Of a stretch of DNA of 64,000 bases, positions 34,980 to 46,808 are shown piece after piece. Position numbers and translations under genes: made by a program. The notes under the pieces are model-generated. The model made no database searches and was not told the DNA's origin. It saw nothing but the letters and a program-made list of their open reading frames with translations. Origin of the DNA: Galbula dea. Lineage: Eukaryota; Chordata; Aves; Piciformes; Galbulidae. The stretch covers positions 763,369 through 827,368 of the forward strand of contig VWZX01004918.1 of the NCBI GenBank assembly GCA_013399015.1, written 5' to 3'. The stretch's first letter is position 1. The number at the start of each line of letters is the position of its first letter.

Positions 34980-35027
34980 ATCCTGCTAAGTAATGTATTT
35001 GTTATCCTGCTAAGTAATGCATTTGCT
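34980..35027. repeat. 24-base tandem duplication
   Basis: Two adjoining copies of a 24-base unit starting ATCCTGCTAAGTAATG. They differ at two positions, both T to C. Confidence 0.93.
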
Positions 35028-38000
35028 ACCTGGTGCTCAATGGCTTCTTCAGGTGTTTATTACACTTTGGACAAACTTAGTGATTAGGTGCAAATTTAAT
35101 GTTTAATTAAGAAAAGACCTGGAATATTAATTTTCAAAGAGTCTACTGGGTAAATTTAAATTTCCCATTGCCTTAGCAAAATGCCAGTGGGTTATATGTG
35201 TGCAGAAAAATCCATCCTGCTCTTTGTAAATTCAAAACACTCAAGAGAAAAGATTTTCCTTTATTGGAGCAAATATGGGAAACATTCTGTCCTTGTTAGA
35301 AATTATCATGTTCAATCATCCTGCAGAGCTGCCTTTTATTTTGTCATTTAAAAATGTCCTCTCAGCACAGTAAGTGCTAACAGTAACTGGTTTGTTCAGG
35401 AAATACCATTACCATTTGAGATTCATAATTCTGGATTTAATTATTTTCCTTTTTAAAAAATTAATGAGTTTACTAAGGATTAACTGATTGTGAAGTGCAC
35501 TGATTTATTTCCTTCCTGCTTGCTCATTTCAAGTGACTTGATTCTAGTGGAAATCAATATTAGTGGTGTACCTGCATATGTCTACCTGTAATTTCTGTCT
35601 CTTACAACTATGCACACATAGGGAAAGAGAAGTGTTATCTTCCTGAGGTAACTCTGTCTGTAATGTCTCTCAGGTTTTTTACATGGCAGCAGTTGTGTTT
35701 GTCTACAAACTGCAAACCTCATTGTTTTGATTTTTTCTTAATTATTTTTTTTAGATTCTGATTGTTTGCTTTTAGCATCTGAATAGTTCAGATTTATGCT
35801 GAGCAGTTGCCCTGGATAACAATGTGGCTTCCTAATACTGACCTGAAAATACTTGATGCTTTTTCTTTATTCAGAAGTACTTATGTGCTCCCTGGCATAA
35901 TAGAACTGAGGAATTGGGAGGGACATGAGGAAAGGAGGGACATGCTTTACAATAAAGGGAACAACAGTTATTGGAATGAGCACTTAGGGAAAAAAAATAA
36001 TCACCAAATATGTGTTCTGTCAGTGTAACATTTTGCTCACATCAAGATAAAGTGTTTCATATTCAGTTTGACTTTTTGCCTAACCTTTCCCAACTTTTGC
36101 AATCCAACAAAATCATCAATTTTTTTTAATCTTTTTTTCTGGATGAATGTACTCACTGAATTGACACAAATGTATGAACTTTCTTGAAACTTTCATGAAT
36201 TTTCTTGCATTTCATATGAATTTAATTTCATTTGTTAAAAAAACATTCCCAGCACACCTCACTGTTGGGTTCTGCTAACATAATATTTTGCTTGGAATTT
36301 GGACTTACTGTTGCACTCTTTGTAGATATAGAGAAGTGAAATACAAAGAAATGTCATTATTTCCCTAAATTCTGTGTTGAAACAAATGGATATTCAAACT
36401 GTAGCAAATTAAATCAGAGTCTGTACCAAGTGCCCTTAATAATGAAAAAAATCTTCATTTTCTTGCACAACATTTAGGCAGTGAATAAGAGCTTTTTAAC
36501 ACCTAATTAACAGAGTTGACTTCATGTTGTTATGCCCCATATGTGGAACAGAAACAGGAAATATTACTTTGTTGAATTTGAATAAGTAAATCACTTGGCT
36601 TTGAGATGTGGCTATTGTACATTTGGGCACATTTTTGGGGAAAAGAGAGAACAGCCATAATGATATTCATACCTATTTTCTCAGACTTTACCTATGCTAC
36701 TTGCCTTATAGATTTTTGGATACAATTTTTATTTCCAAAGTCTACTTTAAAAAGCAATAATAAAAAATAATAATAAAAACATTCCTCCTCTCTGTTAAAA
36801 GAGGTCTGGCTTGAAATAGGTGATGCCAACAAGACTTTCTGAAAGAGAGACTGAATTTATAGCTAGAGCTTCTCAAATAGCTCATCTATCTCCTCTTGAA
36901 TCATAGCCTCAAAATTTTGGTTTTTTGTGATCTGCCAGGACAGAAATAAATGCTCTAAATTATTGGAGAGGGCAGTGCTCTAACTCCTCTGGATTTCCAT
37001 AAAATATGCTTAGAGTTTACCCTAAATCTTTTGGCACACAATGACAGTGATTCAGTCAGTGAACTCACTGTTGAGTATTACTCACTGTGTTTTTAGGACA
37101 GTGATTTTGTGGCAAGTGTAAATTGTGGTGACCTATGGTGACAATGAGGAAAGTGTCTGGATGGCACTGTAGGAAGAGCTGGAGGACAATAAGCTGCCAG
37201 CTGGCATCTAATCCACTGGCTGGCTAAGCAGTGAACTGCACCAGGGAATCCTGAACCTCACAGGGTCCAGTCCTGCCTGAGTCAGAACCTGGTAACAAAT
37301 CAGCATCCTAGTGAAAGGGAAAAAATGTCACTGGCATAATGCAAGGCCAAAAAAAGAAACTCCAAATGCTGGAATGAAATTTCTGTAAGTCTGTTGCCCA
37401 ACTGACTGGCAGGATTTTTTCCAAGGTGATAATTTCTACCTTCCTTCACTTCCTGCTGGATCACTCCTGAAATGCCATGCAAAAGCAGTGATTCACACAT
37501 TATCTTTCTCTTCCAGAAGAAATCAAGTGCAGACTTCAGTTGCATTTGATAACTGCTGGAAAAGCCTTGGCTATGTCTCTTTTGTTGCTTTTACTCAAGT
37601 ATCATTCTTGTCCCTGCTCTCATCCTTTGAGTGCATGCTACAACCATGTTCTGCAGCATGAAGCTTAGCAAGGAGTTGTTCAAATAGGAATCTTCATTTA
37701 TTCTATAATCATCCTTTTAATGAAAACCAAGTGGCAGAAACATTGAAAGCATGAAGAAATACATGTTATCTAATAAATACAATATTCTAAAATCTCATTC
37801 TAAGGCATATGTTAAGTGGAAGGACTGCAACTTCCATTCTTGCCCTCCATGCTGGATTGAATCTTGCAGGAAAAGATGAGACTAGATAATATCCAGGCAA
37901 TGTGAGCAATTCCACATTCCATGGTGTCATGGGGAGGGGAAAAAAAAAAGTCTTTACTGATTTAGATCAAAATTTAGCAGCAACATTATCTCAGGGAATC

Positions 38001-41000
38001 TTTATGCTGGGGTCCAAAAATGTAAACAGTCCTTCTTCAGAGGAGATATGTAAAAAACTGAAGAGAATTGTAATTTCTAATCTTGTTTGTGTCTTTACTT
38101 GTAAAAATGTAACTAGCTGGGCATCTCTGTGGGAGATAATGCCTGCAGGCTTTAGACTAGCTTTGCTGATAGCAGTACGGTAGAAGAGTATAATATAGTG
38201 ACTGCTGTCATTTCAATACTCTTCTGTAGTGTTTTAGATTTAGAAAAGGTATAATAAGACTTGTTTTGTATTGTCAGTGTTCCAGCTGGGAGATTCCCTT
38301 ACATCCTGCTAACATTGTTTGTGAGCAGTGAGTTTGCCATTTGCCTTAATAACAAACACCCATCATGAACTTTTCCAAGGTCACCACTGCCATGCAGTTG
38401 TCTTTGATTGCTTACATTGTGCTTTTAAGAAGTTGTCATCATATCCTCCTATTGATCTCTGTACTTCAAGAATTAAAAGCCAGGAAGAAGGCAGCATAGC
38501 CATCTTTTATGGTGGCTTTTAATGATGTAGGAAGATATTCTGGCCCCTAGCTTTAGGGTAAACACAGGCAAGTGAAGACGTGGGATAGATCTTCAAATGG
38601 TGTAGTACAGTGAAGCTGCAGTGATATACACTTTCAGGATCTAAGCATATAATTGAAGAAGGTTGAGTTTGAATTAAAACACTTTCTGCATAATTGAAAA
38701 TGTTTGGCTTCAAAACCTGAGTTAATTTTTAATCTTCATTCATATAACTTCAGCTAATACAGTCTCATATTGGGTATATGCAGAAGGCAAATGTGCATTT
38801 GCCTCAGGCACGGAAACTGAGGTAAAAGCTGGCATTTTAGTTTTGTAGAGCATCTAGGAAGAGGAAATTATATTAGGTACCATCAGAATAGGGTTGTTAA
38901 TAATAAAAATTTCAAATAAAAACACAAATGGAAATCAGTTGTTTCCCCAGTTCCTCCAAGTACCTTCTTAGACTGTCTGGTACAGGTACATACAGATCAC
39001 TGCTGATTTTAGAACTGCAAATCACAAAAAAAAAACCCATGACTGGATTACTAGAATAAATCTAATCTGCCAGTTTAGTTCATGTTGGTCTGGTGACTGT
39101 GGGATGACCTTTCAATACTTCAGACAAAGGATCCCATAAGATAGCAGTCAGCCAGAACATCCTTCACCAGTTGTATTCCCTTCATTTTTTGTGCTAGTCT
39201 AAACCTTGAAGGTACTTATAATGACACTTATTAATATATTATCTTTCCCTAGTAAGCCCAGCCTGAGAGAAGGAAGAATGTTCAGCTGCAAATATTGCAT
39301 TATCCATTAGCCTTCAGAAAAATTGTTCCCTTTCTCTTGGCCCCATCTCTTAATGTGTCTTTAAATGGTCATGCTTCTGATAATGCTGTCAGGAGAAATA
39401 CTTCTGCAATTGGCTTTGACCTTTTTGCTCTTCTTCATATTTTGCCATTAGTCTCAACCAACATAAAGCTAACTAAGCTTGACTTCTCAAATGCAAACTG
39501 CCCAAAATCTCTTTGGTAATCATCAAACATTTAGGAGACAAAAGCCTGCATGTGCAATATCTTGGAGTGAACTAATTAGACAAGAATGTTTTCAGGGACT
39601 GTTGTTATGACAAACCCAATTTTCAATATTTTATTCTTTACAAAACTAGAGAAAGCTAAGAAACCTGGAGGAAGAAGAGTTAAGTCCAGAACAAACCCCA
39701 CATTTTATAGATCATTACACATGCTACAGACAGCTGATGGACCTCCTTCTGTATCTCCATTTTTTTCCTCTGCCTATCATAAAACCCACATTACAACCTT
39801 TGAGGTTCATTTGAGTGAAAATTGTTCCTCATTCCATCTTTTAGTTTATTTTACTTTATGCAGACATCTTTGTTTATAATGGACAATTTCATTATCAGGA
39901 GTACCAGTTCATATATAGGTAGGAAAATAGTGCACAAGATGGAAAACTGCATTTTCCTGTACTTGATTACTGAACTATTTGAAAAGAAATATGGTAAATC
40001 AAAGAGAAAAAGAATATATTTAGTGGATTTTAGTTCTTCTCACCCTACCTACTAACATTAAGTAAATGTGGGTTTACTACAAATGAGCTTGATAAAACAC
40101 TGAAACTGTATGAGATACAGTAAATGAAACACACTCTTCTAGCAATAAGTTGCACTAGTAAGACCATAAGTGGGTGTGGACAAGTTTCTTCCCTTAGTTT
40201 GATTTAGAGATTGCTTCATACACTAAGAAAGAAGGGTTTTTTTAAAAAAGGAGATTATTATACTGCAGTAATTGCCAACACTGAGAAAAGAGAAATCTGC
40301 CATGTCCAGGATAAATAGTCTTTGCAACTACTTGTTCAAATAACCATGGAGATGTATATTTTTGAAGCTGAAGGTCCATTTTTAAGATGATTGAAATAGG
40401 AAAATGACACTGCAGGCAGTGTAATTGTTATTTAAAATGGTGGTATAGTGGTGCTCTATCAAGAGCAGAGCACTCTGGTTTTTAAGGTCAAAAATCTTTT
40501 GTAAGTGAAGTCCAGATTGTAGCTTGATGCAGCTGAATTCATCCTTCTACCAAAGTGATCTGAAGTTCCTTTTTGCCTCTAGCCTTCTTGGCCTTCCTCC
40601 TGATCCTTACCCATATGCACTTAACCTTATCATCATCATCACAGAGCTTTATACAGCCAAAACACTCCCTAACCTACAGAGCTACCCCAGCACCTCTCCT
40701 TTCCCTATGCCTTCTGAAGAGCCTGACTTCTCAAGATTTCAGAGATCTGTCACTTCCTTCAGAAAAGGCAATTCAGCAACAAGTTGTAAGAGTGAATTTA
40801 ATTGAATTACACCTCTATAGAACAGAGAGAAGATTCAGATAGATGTAATCTTTACCTTTATAGTTCACTGATCAATTAGGATACTGTTACCTACACTGAT
40901 TTGCTAATAGCAATTACACACTCCAGTAACGGGAGGTACTCCACAGGAACCATATCTGTCTCTGATGTTGTGATGCTCTGGAGCTCTGATCTGGTAGACT

Positions 41001-41289
41001 ATAACAACCTTCTCAGAGTTGTTAGACTAGTCATGTAAATCTTTCTTCGTTTAGGGTTCATTAAGTAGTTAGACTGTAACAGCTCCTTAGGAACTATTAC
41101 AATGCTGGATCCAGCTAGCAATGTTGATGCTCTGCTGTAAGGTTGAATATTTCTGTTAGTACAAAAGTAGAAGGGAGATACTGCTTGTAGTTGTGCAGAA
41201 GGAGATCCTTATTTTATAAGGTTGTAGGGTGCCTGTCATCCTAATCTCTGGATTCTTTCTGCATGCTAACTGATGTAGCTTTATTTAAG

Positions 41290-41410
41290 GAAAAAACAAC
41301 ACAAAACAAAACCAACAAAGAAATGAAACCAAACCAAAACAAAAAACCCACCACCAACAAGAAAACACCCCAAAACAAAACAAAAAAAAACCCCAAAACA
41401 ACAACAACAG
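41290..41410. repeat. Long A/C-only low-complexity tract
   Basis: About 120 bases that are almost only A and C on the + strand, with runs such as AAAACAAAACC, CCACCACCAACAAG and a closing ACAACAACA. There is no single repeat unit. On the minus strand it would read like the G/T tract at 5343-5570. Confidence 0.85.
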
Positions 41411-44400
41411 TATAATGATAAAAGCCACCTCCTACACTCCAAAGTTAACACCAGTTGAGTGTAAGGTAGGCTGAAGCAAAGCTAGTTTCCTGCTACCTGG
41501 AGGTACTTCAATGAGTCGTAGTTCCTCTACAAGACTAAGCACTGATGTTTGACTCTTCTGCATAGTAAAAAGCATTTAGTCAGAAAAAAGGTCACTTTTT
41601 GGGTGAACTTGGAGAACATTAACTTTAAAAGAGAGATTGTTCCATGTATGTGACTCAAAGTCTGTTAAAATGCAGCTTTTTAAACTTCATAAGTGAGGCA
41701 AGTGAAGAGACTCCTTGTGTGAAAATAACCAAATACATTGTTCATTCATATTTGTTGCAGAGCAATAGATATCAGAAACACTGATTTCAATTAAATGAAA
41801 TTGATTCCCCAAATCCAGCCAGTTGTATATTCCTTAGAATTTTTAATTTACCCACCTTTTGTTTAGAAAGCAAGGACTAAGAAGTGAAGTTTATTAGGAA
41901 AGCAAGAAGGATGTTCTATTTCCCTTCTTCTGACCTGACTGATAATCTCTTTTCTGTCTCCTGACATGTTTTCTATAAAGCAGACTGCAGAAAAATAGCT
42001 GGCAAGTTGGCTTGATTTTCTGCCAACCTTCAGACTTCAGATGCAGAAAAAAATGTCTACTAATTTCTATTTCAGTGTTGCCATAGAAACAGTTTCTATG
42101 ATGCTTTTATTTTTTTATTTCAGTATATCTGTCTTTTATCTTGCTAGCTAACAACATTTTTTCTCCTTTCCTCCTTTACTTTCCAATTCTTCCTATTTCC
42201 CAGTTCTTCCTCTGTACCTATTCTATTCCCTTAATTTAATCAGATGTTATTATTCTCTTATTTTCTATTGGGCAATTCCAAATCCTCACTCATGATGTTT
42301 TGTTCAATATTTGTATCCTGGAATCCTCCACAGGTAGTGTCCAATGTATTTTGTTAAGCTTTGAAATACTCTTCTTTCTACTATTGAAACTCACAGTAAT
42401 TAACTTTGTTTTGAGTACTGAGCCAAGGAATGCCTTCAGGCCCTCCTGCCCCTTCTGTCCTCAGCTTGTACTGGATTTCTCTTTAATTCCATTTGTGGTA
42501 GACAGACACCAATGTGACATTAATACACATGCTCTCACACTGCACTTTCCCCATTTTTTTCTTTTTCCCAGAGGCTCTTCTCTTGCTTTTTATTTTCTGT
42601 TTATAGTAAATACATACAACAGCAGCAGCTCAGGGGGCACTGACTGTGGAGACTTAATGTACCTACTCATCTGCAGTCATTCATCATTGCTGTTGGATTG
42701 CATACACAACTGCAGAGAGCAAGATGGTTCAGTGATGGACTTAGATGCTGACTGCTGGGGGTGAAAATGCTTCATCCACATACCTAAAAATAAATTTAAA
42801 AAAATCCTAACTTTATTAGTCCTTATTGTTTAATAAGGTTGTGCTCAAGGGAAAGGTGTCTCAAGCAACATTCTACCTTCTTTGAAGTTGGGACAATACA
42901 ATAATTCAGTTTTACTACCCAAAGGCATTTTTAAGTTGTTTTTTTTCTCTTTGTTTACCAGCTAGTTTTTATCTCTCTCTTACTCTGTCCTACTGGGTAT
43001 TTATTCTGGACTTCCCCCCGTTCTTAAAGTAAGGCTCATATATCACATTCCTCCTTGAATATTTATCTTCTGGCTTTTTCCTTAAAGCAATGATTTGGGT
43101 GAGGCAAAAATGGATTGATACAAATGCAAAATTGATGTGGTTGGAGGATGAGACAAATTAGCAACATGTTTCCTAAGCCATCTATAAGCCTGTGTGTGGA
43201 CTGCAAGGAAGGAAAAGTTGCTTACAAATGTATCAGAGCTACTGAATTTTACAAACTGCTTGGAAAGAACTAATTCTTAGAGATATGAAGTTACAAAATT
43301 AATGGTAAACTTCATACTGTATAAGCTATTGGCTGGTGCAAAGCAAATCTTTCATGTGTCTCCTTTGGCAGGCTCTCTGTTCTTTGTGTCTGGATCTGAT
43401 GATCAGTTAACAAAGCCTAAATAATCATTTCTCACATTTTATAATCTTTTTTTTTATCAACAAATTGGGGACTTCTGATTTGCTCCCTGTTATCTGTTCC
43501 TCTTCTTCCACCTGTGGTAGTACAGAAAATCAGACATCTTCATGCAGCTGATATTGCTGGCTGTATTCTTGCATGCTTTTTAACTAGTGAGAAGCAGCAT
43601 TGTAATTTAACCTAGGACAAGCATCTGAACTTTAGGCTTTATGTCTGAGCTAGCCACAGGTAGTCAGGCATCTTTAGGAAGGGATCTTTTCTGTGGCCAG
43701 TTAGCCATTTAGAAAAAAAATAGGATCAATATATAGAGAGACACAACTCTAGGGGATTTGTTTCCACACCTTCCCTCCAAGAGGGAAGTTTCGTATCACC
43801 TTCAGTCTGTTGGATCTCTGTCTACTCTGTGGAGCTAGCACAGGATATACAAACCCTCCTGAGTGGTACTTCCAATTTTACAGCTCCAGAGATAAAATCT
43901 TTTAATTTTTTTTTTCTTTCAGTGTTGTGTAGCTTTGCTTCAGTTGTCCTCAGATGAGTTATTCCTTATTTACTTAAGTGATAGTGAAAAAAGGAACAAT
44001 ACCTGGGCTCAGTACATTTGCTTTGAATGCCTCTACCCTCATCTTTGCAACTTAATGGAATGCAAACAGGCAGAAATTAAAAGCTTTCTAAAATTGTATT
44101 TGAATTTGATACTTCAGAAACTGCTGTGCTTTTTTTATTTTTTATTTTACCTTTTTTAGGAAATGAACAAAATTCCTTGAGATAGCAAAACCTGCCTTGT
44201 AATGTACTAAAAGAGAAACCTGACTTTTAAACAGATGATCTAGAGGCTATTTTTTTGGAGAATTGTCTGTGACCTTGTAGAAAGAGAAAGAATCAGTGTT
44301 GGTCACTTTTACCACAGTCACTATTTATGACACTATTATTTCACATAATCCAAATAGGTAGTGTTATTGTTTGCTTTATGCTGCAGTTTTTTTGTGCTCA

Positions 44401-45156
44401 ATAAAATAGCTGCATTATGAACAAGTATTTTTTATAGAAGCCTTGAGTTTAGTTAATGTTTCTGTGAGCAAAAATCTGATATTAACAAAATCAGTAAAAA
44501 TATAGGAAAAACAAGGGAAAAAGATCTATAAAACTTTGGGAAAGTTTGGACCTTCTTGAATAGCAGAAGTATCGTGATTAAGACTCTAGGTATCCTCCTG
44601 TGCATGAATCATAACAATGTGCATGGTAGCAAGAAGCCCTAATAGTCTCTTCCTGAGCTGTAACAAAGCCTGGAGTCTCCAGTTGTGAAACCTTAGTATG
44701 CTGATTTTACTGCAAGTATCCAGATGTTCACCCTTATGTCCTGATTTTCCTCTCCATCTCCTGTTAGTGGTAGTTATATTTTCCTCCTGCAGTTTGTCCT
44801 TGATTGCTTCTTCCCCACCTTCCTCTCCTAAGTGTATGCTACTGTCACATTTTGATTCCTTGATATCATGCCTCTTGTGTGGTCCACTTGCTGTATCTTC
44901 CTGTTATAACATTATTTTTCCCTCCAGCTATATATCTGATTAGTATTCACCACTTTAAAAATTGCTGCAGTTTTACTCTCCCTAGGGACTTTCCTTTAAG
45001 AGTGTTTACTTCAGGCAAAGGACAGATTATGCTCTCATGTTGTAATACCCTCATAATATTAATAAATGCCTCTAATGGACTGAATGGTGTCTCTTTTTAA
45101 ATAGAAGACCATTGAGTTGGTGTCCCATAGCAGTGGGTTTATTAGAAAGGAAAAGT

Positions 45157-45190
45157 AAAATGAAAAAACCCAAACCCAACCAACCACCCA
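45157..45190. repeat. Short A/C-rich tract
   Basis: A-runs broken by CCC, with two CCAA units. Same style as the longer A/C tracts. Confidence 0.65.
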
Positions 45191-45663
45191 GAAATAAAGC
45201 TAGCTGTATACATTAGAGAATTAGAAATATTGGAGTCTATCAATCTCGAATCTGTTTGTTGGTTCCAATTGCTCTGCTGTCAGTAATGAGGTTACTGTAG
45301 TATGAAAACTGAATCAGTAAAATCAACAATATGCCCTCTGAGTGTTATAGCATATTGCATTGCACTATATATTTGTCCTAATAAACCCAAGCCACTATTG
45401 ATGCAGGATAGAAAGGGACCAGAAAATATATTTGAGGTTATTTCTTTTTCTCTGAGCATGACTGCTTGTGTTTTGCCTGGAGTGTAGGATTATTGACAAA
45501 TCAACAGTAGTCACGACAGGTTTCCTCTTCACTTATACCCAGTTATGTCTTTTACTTTCCAGTGTGTTCATTACTGCTGCTTTTGGTGAACTTAAAACCC
45601 TGGACTGGTTCCTGTGTGTTTCAAATCTATTGGAAATAAAACTCTGGCCTATATAAGTGGCAC

Positions 45664-45762
45664 TCAGGGACATAGTTTAGTGGCATGGTGGTGATAGGTT
45701 GACAGTTGGACTTGATGATCTTAGAGGTCTCTTCCAACCTTAATGATTCTGTGATCCTGTAG
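45664..45762 (+). mobile_element. CR1 3'-end fragment
   Basis: Forward-strand CR1 end: AGGGACATAGTTTAGTGGCA, GTTGGACTTGATGATCTTAG, AGGTCTCTTCCAACCTTAAT, closing with GATTCTGTGATCCTG. The order of blocks is the normal one. Confidence 0.93.
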
Positions 45763-46740
45763 CCAATTTGTTGCAGCCAGTGTGCTGTTGTGAACAAGTT
45801 CCCCTGGTTTCCAGTGGTGTCTCGGGTAAAGACTGCAGAGTTTGAGGTCTCCATGCACAGAACCGTGCCCTCAAAATCCTTCCTATCAGCTATGTGCATA
45901 CCCAACTGTGTAAATTGGATACATGTTATGGAGGAACAAATATGGTGCTTGTGGTTCTCATAGAAAAACAGATGAGATGTGAAATTGAGTCTGAGGTGAG
46001 ACAGAGAGCTACAGAAATGGTTTTAAATCTTTTCTGGCAAAACTGGGAGCTGCTGCTGGCAGGTTATCATTGTCAGCAGTTCTGAAATGCAGCTGATGGG
46101 TCCCAGATGGTCTGAAAGGGTTCACAAAGGTTCTTTAAGAACAGGCTGTGTTACCTGACCAAGGCCAGTTTTCTACACAGGCCAGGTTGCCTTTTTTTTT
46201 TCCTCTCTTCTGGTGTGTGATTGTTAGCTGCTGAATGGAGAGAATAAGGTCACGCTGGTTGTTGTACTTACAGAGCTGGGCTTTTTGACAGTAGTCCAAA
46301 GGTCAGACTGCTTGTTCTTTTATTATCTGTCTTGAGTGTAAATAAATGAATGAAATACATTGAGGCAAAAAAAAATCCCAAACTATCAGAGTATCTTTTC
46401 AGATGAAATGGCACTTTATTCCCATACAGAATGTTACGTAGAAGAGCACGAGGAAAACAAACCCATTTGGCTTCTTTTGAAAATGCTCTCTTACAACTGC
46501 CAACTTGGAAAGCAACTGAGAGAACTAAGGGGAACCATTGATTGTTACACACAATGTGACAGCTAAAGTGTTTTCTCTAAAGGAGAAAAAAGTCCCTCAA
46601 TAGCTCTCCTCCATCAGTACAAATTGCTACAGAAAGCAATTTACTATATGCTGCCCAGAATTAATAAATTGATTTATTGATGAAGCATCCAGGTCACTGC
46701 CTAAACTGGAAGGAAGACTGAGAGGCACAAACTGTATGAT

Positions 46741-46808
46741 GGAGGTTTTTAGTTTTATTTTGCTTTGGTGTTTTTTGGTTTCTGTTTTTAGGGGGTTTTT
46801 TTGTGTGC
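46741..46808. repeat. G/T-rich low-complexity tract
   Basis: T-runs broken by GG, GGTG and GGGGG, with very few A or C. Same style as 5343-5570. Confidence 0.7.

Larger units (their letters stand above)
30986..45663. other. Intronic sequence, about 14.7 kb, with small repeats only
   Basis: AT-rich unique sequence with no recognised CR1 copy, a long gap compared with the rest of the intron. It contains two tandem duplications (31627-31794 and 34980-35027), a CAAA microsatellite (33567-33590) and a long A/C tract (41290-41410), all listed separately. The open frames seen, such as 154 codons at 42300-42764, lack any family feature and are taken as chance. Confidence 0.5.

Noticed and set aside
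38182..38225. 10-base inverted repeat with a 24-base loop
   Set aside because: With that loop size a few such matches are expected by chance in 64 kb.
42300..42764. 154-codon plus-strand frame
   Set aside because: Hydrophobic and Ser/Leu-rich peptide typical of T-rich chance frames. No family, splice or promoter support.
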